Shown here: positions 57,165 through 64,000 of the stretch, one piece after another
Numbering within the stretch: the stretch's first letter is position 1
How the letters are laid out: every line of letters starts with the position of its first letter
DNA from: Sambucus nigra
Lineage: Eukaryota; Streptophyta; Magnoliopsida; Dipsacales; Adoxaceae
Direction: 5' to 3'
Assembly: GCA_949130495.1 (NCBI GenBank)
Contig: OX422221.1
Span: 481,853,659 to 481,917,658, forward strand
Length of the DNA stretch: 64,000 nt
Made by a program: the position numbers and the translations under genes
The notes under the pieces: generated by a model
The model's input: only the letters and a program-made list of their open reading frames with translations
The model's database searches: none
What the model was told of the DNA's origin: nothing

Positions 57165-57675
57165 TTTTGTGACTGCCTTTTTGTGACTGCCAATAGGGGT
57201 GACAAACTAGTCACTCCCGGGAGCAGTCACAAAATTATTTGTGACTGCCATTAGGGGTGATAAAATTAATTGGTTAAAATTTGTTTGAGTACATTAGTTT
57301 GTTACTGCTAATGGGAGTCACAGATGTTACCATATAATTAATTTGTGACTCCTATAAGCAGTCACAAATTTATAACTGTCACAAGCTTATTAGTAGACAT
57401 AAGTTATGACTCTTATGAGCAGTCACGAAATTATAACTGCTATGAGGAGTCACAAATTTTAGTCTTAGATTTAATTTATGACCGCTATTAGCGGTCACAA
57501 ATTTGTAACTGCTATTAGCGATCACAAATTTTGGCCTAAGACTTAATTTGTAACTGCTATTGGCAGTCATAAATATGTAACTGCTCCCAGCAATCACAAA
57601 TTTTGATCTTAGACTCAATTTGTGACTGCTATTAGCGGTCACAAATTTGTGACTGCTATTAGCAGTCATAAATTT
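57165..57675. repeat. CACTA 2 subterminal palindrome array
   Basis: About fourteen units of TTTGTGACTGCTATTAGCAG followed by TCACAAA: GTGACTGC and its complement face each other across a 4-8 bp loop. Units lie at about 57182, 57210, 57239, 57299, 57343, 57404, 57431, 57477, 57502, 57549, 57576, 57619 and 57647. In the right half, pairs of units form a ~72 bp higher-order repeat with TTAGACTTAATTT spacers. Such repeats serve as transposase-accessory binding sites in Spm; that role is inferred. Confidence 0.88.
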
Positions 57676-58641
57676 TTTCACCTACTTTAATTTCCCTCTA
57701 TCTTACGTGAAGAGCTCCTGCTTTAATTTCCCTCTCTCTTTCATTTGCCAAAAACGAAATTTTGGCAAAAACGAAAATTTCGTTTATACATACACACACA
57801 CAAATAACATAAATTTCGTTTGTTATTTCATTTGCCAAAAATAAAATTTTGTCTTAGCTGTGAGGAAGACGTTGATGTGAAGAATCATTTGAGAATCTAA
57901 AACCCTAATTTCTGTGAATCAAACAGGTATATTTTTGGGTATTTTTGTTGTATAATTTCTGTCTAAAGCCTAATTTCGATTCTTATTATGTGTGGGTATG
58001 TGTGTATATTTGTGTGTATGTAGAGATTTCTGTTTATATGTGTGTGTATGTATAAATTTATGTTTACATGTGTGTGTATGTATGTGTATGTATATATTTC
58101 TGTTTATATGTGTGTTTATGAGTGTATCTATATACAAATTGTATTTTATGTTAATAAGCCCTAGAAATTGTATTGAGGTTATTTTTTTGACAAAATATTA
58201 TTCAAAAACTCTAGACATTATATTTTTTTGACAAAATATAATCGAATGGATTTTTAATATTACGAGTTTTGCCCGAGCTTTGTGGTCAACGTTCTCTAGA
58301 CAAAATATAATCAAATCTGATTGTTTTGTTGTGAGTATATCTACACATCGTTTAACCTCTTTCGTTTTTTGAATATTATCTTGTTTGGGAATATGTTAGA
58401 TTTTTTTCAATAATCATTTTATACTATTCATATTTATTTTATCTAAAAATTAATTAAATAACCATTATTTTGTGCTCGTTGAAGTTTTGACGTTTTGTGT
58501 TTGGTTGGGTTTTCCTGTGAGTTTTAATGCAATGATAGTATTAATGTAATGATAAGTCAGAGATTATGTTCTAAATATTAGCCCAAACTTCATTTAGTTT
58601 TATAATTTACTGAGATTCTATTTGTTTGTACTGTAGAATTA
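57676..58641 (+). other. CACTA 2 leader, possible 5' UTR intron
   Basis: Non-coding. It contains GTGTGTATGT-type low-complexity repeats at 57985-58125. A plausible intron runs from AACAG-GTATAT near 57927 to TACTGTAG at about 58636, just before the ATG at 58642. Confidence 0.45.
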
Positions 58642-61600
58642 ATGGGGTTTCCACAATATAAAGAGTGGATGGGTGAAAGTTGTAGAGTGGGGCAAGTATA
58701 CGTTAATAGGGTTAAAGACTTTGTGAATTATGCAACGAAGAATCTTGAAACTAATATTATCCCATGCCCGTGCAATCGTTGTAAAAATGGGAAACACTTG
58801 AAAGGGGTAGATGTAAAAGTACATTTGTTTCATTGGGGTATGCAAGCTGACTACACGTTTTGGCATTTCCATGGGGAGAGGGAATTTAAGTATATTCCAG
58901 AAGAAATACTTGTCAATGAAACCGTTCACACAAATGGTGACCCGTTATTACATGCTAGGTTAAACGATCTCATAAATGATACGTATGAAGTGCACGCAGC
59001 ACAAGAAAAGCAAGATAGTAAAGGGAATGCTTTAGGATGTGAGGATCATGTTGGCAATGATACGGACCAAGTTAAGGATTATATACGGTTAAAAGCAGTA
59101 GCCGCAACACCATTATACCATAACTCCAACTCCGACCACACAAAGTTATATGCCATGGTTGGGTTGCACAACAAAAAGAGCAAATTTGGCTTGTCGGGAA
59201 AAAGTGTGACGGCAATACTCCGCTGGGCGAAAGATTTGCTCCCCAAAGAAAATACACTGCCAGTCAATTATCCGATCATGAAGGATAATTTGAAAGGTTT
59301 GGGTATGAAATACAAATCAATTCATTGCTGCAAGTATGACTGCATTTTATACTATAAGGAGCAGAAGGACAAACGAGCTTGCCCTGTATGTAAGGAGCCT
59401 AGATATGAACAAAAGATGATAGTACATAATAAACGTTTGTTGAAAGTAGATACGCAAATACCTAAGAAGGTGTTAAAGTATTTCCCTTTAGGTCCTCGAT
59501 TGAAGAGACTTTACACTATACCTTGGATAGCAGAGGCAATGACTTGTCATGGTCGAGCGGAGGTGGGTGAGAATCTCATCCTACATCCGATTGATTCAAC
59601 TGTGTGGAAATCTGCAAATCAGCGATACCCGGACTTTGTTACAGAAATACGCAACGTTCGCCTCGGAATATCAACCGATGGGTTTAACCCGTTTGGCATA
59701 TTGAGCACAGATAAGAGTATATGGCCTGTGTTTACGGCGCCTTTAAATTTGCCCCCGTCGTTGTGCATGAGAAAGGAGTTTTCAATTTTGTCGTTGTTGA
59801 TACCAGGTCCAAAAGCACCGGGTAGTGACATTGATGTTTTCTTAGCGCCATTAATAGATGAATTGAATGAGTTATGGGTTGAAGGTGTGAGAGCATTCGA
59901 CTCATACAAAAATGAGGAATTCATTTTGAGAGCTATGTTGATATGGGCAATTCATGATTTTCCTGCTTATGGGACCTTATGTGGGTGCAATGTACATGGT
60001 TACCTAGGTTTTCCTATATGTGGAGAGGAGACTGAAGCCAACTGGCTTAAGAAAAGTGGTAAACTTTTTTTTCATAGTCATCGAAGATTTCTGCCCCAAA
60101 GTCACAAATTCAGGTCAATACGAAGCAATTTTCTCCCAGAAGGCACCGAGACGCGACCACCTCCACCAAGACTTTCTGGTTTGGAAATTGAAGAAAGGTC
60201 ATTAAAGGCTGATCAAAAGTTGAGGGGGAAACACCCCATAATTTTGGCCCAAAAGCGTAAAAGAAAGGATGTTGATGTGAAAACGGCGTGGTCCAGGAGA
60301 TCAATAATGTTTGATTTGCCATACTGGAAGGAACATCATGTCCGACATGTGATAGACATAATGCTCGCTGAGAAAAATATCATTGAGCATCTCGTAAGCA
60401 CATGCATTGGTGGTTCTCATTCCAAGGATGGAGAAAAGTCCCGTGAAGATCTTCGTGATTTGAAGATTAAAAGATCGTTATGGTTGAAAGAAGATACAAA
60501 CACTGGAAAAAAGCACATGCCAGTTGCATCTTATACTTTGAGCATTGAAGGATATGTTCTTAGAAACATTAAAGGGCTTGAAGGTCCCTTCTAATTTCTC
60601 ATCCAACTTACACAGGATTGTCTGCGACGCAACAAAAGATTTGAAAAAGTGCAAGTCCCACGATTGGCATGTGATAATGCAACTTATCCCTCTGTTGTTC
60701 GGACACTGTTTTTCGGAACACAAGGATCTTCGAAGGGCCATTCTACAAATTAGCTTATGTTTCTCCTTATTGTGTGAGAAAGTTGTCAACAGGACGCACA
60801 TAATGGCAGCGAAAGAAACTTTGGTCGAGGCTATATGTGTTTTTGAGAAGCACTTTACTCCCTCATTATTTGACATAAGCATCCACCTTTTAGTGCATTT
60901 GTGCGACGAAGCACTTTTATGTGGACCAGTAAGGTACCGATGGATGTATCCGTTCGAACGATTAATGAAAACTTTTAAAGGTTACGTTAAGAATACACGG
61001 TACGTTGAGGGTTCCATTGCTGAGGAGTACATTATGGAAGAGGCTTCCTTGTATGCAAAGGAATATATGCCTAACCCAAACGTTAGAGGTCATGAACGCT
61101 TTATTGATGAATTAGAAGACTTTGCTGATGAGGAGGCCCTGGGGAAAGGTAAGGTAGTGAAGCTAACAAGTACACAATATAGCCAGGTGGCTCGATATGT
61201 ATTCGAGACGCATGAAGACATAGATAAATGGAAAATGTGAGTTTATTTAAAGTGCTTTGTAAAATAATGTAATATGTTCGATGTTATATTCATTAGAAAT
61301 TAATATTTTTAGTGTTTTAACCTAGGCAATATAATGAGTGCGGGCATGCCAAGCGGAGGAAGGGAGGCGCGAGCGCAGACAATGACTTTTGGCATTGGGT
61401 AGCTTCCGAGGTGACTACATTAATACCTCACTTTTATTACTATCTTTGCAACATATTCACAATGCAAATACTTTCTTGGTTTCAGTTATTGAAAGCTGGT
61501 GAAGTATCGACGAGGCTTGCACGTCTAGCAAATGGGCCTAGTTTTGTAGCCAAGGAGTTTGGACAATATCGTATCAATGGTTTTGTGTTCTCTTCAAGCA

Positions 61601-62085
61601 CACACGAGTTAAAACTCATTGGAAAACAAAACAACGGCATTTCATATAAAGCATTAACTCATTTCAGGGCAAGCGCGAAAGATAAAAACTTGATAGAAGC
61701 TGAGATGACGTATTATGGGATTATAAAACAAATTATTCTATTAGGTTATATATCTTTCAGCATACCTGTATTTTACTGTGATTGGGTGAGAGTGGAGGAC
61801 AAGAATGCATGTATGGTCGACCCTGACACCCACATGGTGAAGGTTGATTTGGCCAAGTTGAAGAGTAAAGACAATGTTAATGATGAGCCATTCGTTTGTG
61901 CATTTCAAAACTTAAAGCAAGTGTTTTATGCAAAGAGCCCCGACAATGATCCATGGTTTGTTGTTTTACATTCTCCTCAGCGCTTGACTACATCGGTAGA
62001 CGATATAGAGGCACCTATCGAGATTCAGTTTGTTCTGGATGACAACCCAGAATTAAAGAAATTATTAAACGCATTAGAGGAGTAG
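58642..62085 (+). CDS. TNP2-type CACTA transposase (TNPD homologue), one frameshift
   Basis: Catalyses excision and insertion of CACTA elements in the nucleus. Exon 1 (58642-61236) starts MGFPQYKEWM. It holds the transposase-associated N-terminal domain (CPCNRCKNGKHL, residues ~45-60), the TNP2 core (CKYDCILYYKE, CPVCKEPRYE, ITLGISTDGFNPFG-type motif as LGISTDGFNPFG, PGPKAPGSDIDVFLAPLIDE, GTLCGCNVHGYLGFPICGEE) and then a DUF4218-like region (CSLLCEK, GGPVRYRWMYPFE-like LCGPVRYRWMYPFERLMKTF, GSIAEEYIMEEA). Intron 1 (61237-61325) and intron 2 (61411-61485) are clean GT-AG. The last exon is DUF4216-like (FGQYRINGFVFSSSTHE, YYGIIKQII, FVCAFQNLKQVFYAK) and ends at 62085. One base is lost at about 60535-60595, shifting the frame between YTLS and LETLKGLKVP. 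No other stop was seen. Confidence 0.88.
61237..61325 (+). other. TNP2 gene intron 1 (89 bp)
   Basis: Donor AAAAT-GTGAGT and acceptor AACCTAG-GCAATAT. Splicing splits the Met codon (AT/G) and joins DIDKWKM to QYNECGHAKRRKGG, giving the continuous frame expected for this protein family. Confidence 0.8.
61411..61485 (+). other. TNP2 gene intron 2 (75 bp)
   Basis: Donor CCGAG-GTGACTAC and acceptor GGTTTCAG-TTATTG. Splicing joins FWHWVASE to LLKAGEVSTRLARLANGPS in frame. Unspliced reading would insert an aromatic-rich stretch foreign to the family. Confidence 0.8.
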
Positions 62086-62224
62086 ATGTTTAATTGTGGC
62101 ATGTTATGTTGGTTTCAGTTATCAAAACTTTTAGAATATGTTGAAAAGGTATAACTTATATTATATTTTTTATATTATTTCCTTACTCTTGTATTAACAT
62201 ATCAACTAATGCATAAATATAAAA

Positions 62225-63806
62225 ATGCAGAAAATGCCGTCCGAGAATACAATTCCATCATCCAGGCCAAAAAGTTCAAGTCATGATGAACATTTTGCCA
62301 TTGATTCTCGTGCTAACGTTTCCCTTAACCTATTTGGTTTGCCAATAGTTGGCAAGAATCCTTTTAAAGCTCGAGCCTTGTCTTTGTTAAAATCTTGTAT
62401 TGGCTTAAAATATGAGAGTCGGGATACGGTTGAGCAAGTAAAAAAGGACGACTTGTGGGATACGCTCATGAAAGAGTTCAATCTTTCGACCGACCAGAAG
62501 GAGGGGTCCATGAAAGCCATTGGTATTCAATTGAAGACTTTTAGAAGTAACCTCCGCTCGACTTATTTTAAGGGATTGGACAGTGATGGGATAAAGGCCT
62601 TGAAGGATCAAATATCGGAGAAAGAGCATATCCTTGTTCGTGAGTGGAATGAATTCATCTCGCGCGAAGCATCTGAGGCAAAATTAAAATAACGACGCCA
62701 AGGCCGGGTGAACAAGGCTAAAAAGACTGACGTCGATTGTCTTGGTCGGATGTCGTATGCTGAGAAAACCGAGGAGATGGTATAAACCCTTTCTTATTTT
62801 AATGTGTATATATATTATATGTCTTGCTCAAATAGTTAATGGAAAATTAATTTATAGGTGCTTAACAATAAACGACCTGTTGATCGTTCGGAAGTGTATC
62901 TCGAAAGTCGCAGGCGGAAAACTGGGGAGTTTCACCTAAAGGTAGTTGATGATATGGTGAGTTTTGTAATCTCAGTTGTAATAATTAAATTCCTTCAAGT
63001 TTCGTCGTTCAATGGTTTTAATCGATTCATAAATAATTTTGCAGCAAAAATTGAGTGAGCTGAGAAGTAGTCAAGGTTCTTCAAGCCAAAATAGTATTGA
63101 TACAGATGCATTGACTGCCTTTAGAGGAAAAGATTCTAGGGGGCGACTCGTGGTGTTGGACCCGTGTCCAAAAGTAAACTTAAGGCAATTGCTCCTATAG
63201 TATCACAGTTGATTAGAGAAAAGACACGAGAAGAAAAACATGATGAGGATATGGCATTTCTCAAATCATCCGTTACCATGATTTTAAGTGCTTTTGAATC
63301 GAATGGATTGAAAATACCAAATCCAAGTCCTCGCAATTATACTCCTGTCCCACATCCAAGTCCTCGTAATTACACTCCAGTCCCGCATTCAAGTCCCCAT
63401 GATTACACTTTTGTTTCGCATTCAAGTCCCCATGATTACACTCCAGTTTTGCATTCAAATCCCCATGATTACATTCCTACCCCCCCCCCCCCCCCCCCCC
63501 CCGTCAACTGAGATAAACTTTGGAGATTCAACTGAGCTAAACTTTTGAGATTTAACTGATCCTCCACATGATCCATATGTCGATTTATTAGATTTTTCAA
63601 ATCAGAGAAAGATTGCAAGTGGACAAGTCGTTGCTTCAGCTGCTACTGGAACGGTGGTGCATGGCCATCAATTGCTGATATTTGAACGTAAGGTTTACGT
63701 TAGTAGTGTTGAGCCAAGAGAAGAGAATCATCCGTTGTATCGTCGAAGTCATGGGGCGGACACTATTAAGGATGTCGAGAAATCTTGGGTGGTTTGGTCG
63801 TAGCTT
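62225..63806 (+). pseudogene. TNPA-type second gene of CACTA 2, broken
   Basis: Encodes a Transposase_24/TNPA-like protein thought to bind the subterminal repeats. Exon 1 (62225-62779) reads LGLPIVGKNPFKARAL-like LFGLPIVGKNPFKARALSLL, DLWDTLMKEFNLSTDQ and IQLKTFRSNLRSTYFKG. A TAA at 62690-62692 interrupts it before RRQGRVNKAKKT. Introns: 62780-62856 (GTATAAAC to TTTATAG) and 62957-63043 (GTGAGT to TTTGCAG). Exon 2 has VYLESRRRKTGEFHLK. Exon 3 has QKLSELRSSQGSS, a frameshift near 63150 before RGVGPVSKSKLKAIAPIVSQ, and Pro-rich 11-residue repeats with a 23-base C run. The C-terminal domain (SGQVVAS to EKSWVVW) ends at about 63801. Confidence 0.75.
63322..63502 (+). repeat. 33 bp coding repeats and poly-C run in TNPA-type gene
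   Basis: Five units of 33 bp encode SPRNYTPVPHP-like 11-mers (variants SPHDYTFVSHS, NPHDYIPTPPP). They are followed by 23 consecutive C at 63480-63502 encoding polyproline. The C run is prone to slippage; the frame after it stops within a few codons (PVN-stop), while the C-terminal domain resumes in another frame. Confidence 0.85.
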
Positions 63807-64000
63807 TGTCTTATCCTTAAGTGATCCAGAGTAATTTGTCTTGAGAAATTTGAACAAATTGTCAAAGTGAACAATTAGTAGTGTTTGAACTCTATTTTAA
63901 ATATTAGTAATCTGTTTTGAATCAATTAGTAATCTGTTTTGAATGTCTTCCGATCTAGAACCCGACATAATTGTTAAGTGTGTGAACTTTAGTTGGAACG
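63807..64000 (+). other. CACTA 2 sequence after the TNPA-type gene
   Basis: AT-rich, non-coding; contains a tandem AATCTGTTTTGAAT(C/G)-type duplication near 63907-63940. No CACTA 3' terminus before the window ends. Confidence 0.5.

Larger units (their letters stand above)
57146..64000 (+). mobile_element. CACTA 2: CACTA (En/Spm-type) transposon, right end outside window
   Basis: Begins CACTACACCAAAA at 57146 after CCT (likely 3 bp target site). A 0.5 kb palindromic subterminal array, a ~1 kb leader, a TNP2-type transposase gene (58642-62085) and a TNPA-type gene (62225-63806) follow in the same orientation. This is the standard two-gene layout of plant autonomous CACTA elements. Frameshifts in both genes and one stop in the second make this copy probably defective. 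The 3' terminus is not in the window. Confidence 0.92.

Noticed and set aside
57379..57681. 100-codon minus-strand repetitive frame
   Set aside because: Shadow of the palindromic subterminal repeats of CACTA 2.

Overview
This window is from an AT-rich plant nuclear genome and is made almost entirely of transposable elements nested in one another. No host gene, tRNA, rRNA or CRISPR array could be supported. Plant origin follows from the element types: Tat-lineage Ty3/Gypsy elements with an extra RNase H, Ty3/Gypsy chromoviruses with 2.4-3.4 kb LTRs, and CACTA transposons whose TNP2-type gene carries the tail domains seen in plant CACTA proteins. The species cannot be named from the sequence.

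Layout. 1-7125: Tat element 1 (minus strand), with 5' LTR, gag-PR-RT-RH-aRNH-IN broken by a few stops and two frameshifts; its 3' LTR lies left of the window. It sits inside the 3' LTR of chromovirus A (7126-11536, minus), which has lost all of pol. A in turn sits inside Tat element 2 (11537-14896, minus, heavily decayed). 14897-23640: chromovirus B (plus), truncated at its protease, split by a 2.6 kb LTR-like insertion (15121-17715), with a full 3' LTR. 24274-about 30300: 3' part of CACTA element 1 (minus), split by a solo chromovirus LTR (25635-29756) that itself holds a hAT-type element (26171-27282). 30300-35304: graveyard with a LINE fragment, a Helitron helicase fragment and a doubtful lysine-rich remnant. 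35305-55235: chromovirus C (plus), with a complete 10.1 kb non-autonomous chromovirus D (40317-50440, minus) inside its pol, a fold-back MITE in its 5' LTR and a hAT MITE in its 3' LTR. C landed in an older Gypsy RT-RNase H fragment (55242-55690). 57146-64000: CACTA element 2 (plus), the best preserved DNA transposon here, with 5' terminus, palindromic subterminal array, a TNP2-type gene with two clean introns and a TNPA-type gene; its 3' end lies off the right edge.

The genes do not form a pathway; each set served the replication of its own element. Nesting order gives relative ages: Tat 2 is older than A, which is older than Tat 1; C is older than D; CACTA 1 is older than the solo LTR, which is older than the hAT. 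Most premature stops are what C-to-T change at CAA, CAG, CGA or TGG codons would give, as expected for methylated silenced repeats.

The most intriguing non-gene signal is a set of short CG-centred palindromic iterons inside the chromovirus LTRs. Sequence differs between families (cores ATCGAT, GATCGATC, GTCGAC, TTCGAA), yet the copies are repeatedly spaced 20-23 bp apart, and in four families they lie about 0.9-1.3 kb into the LTR.
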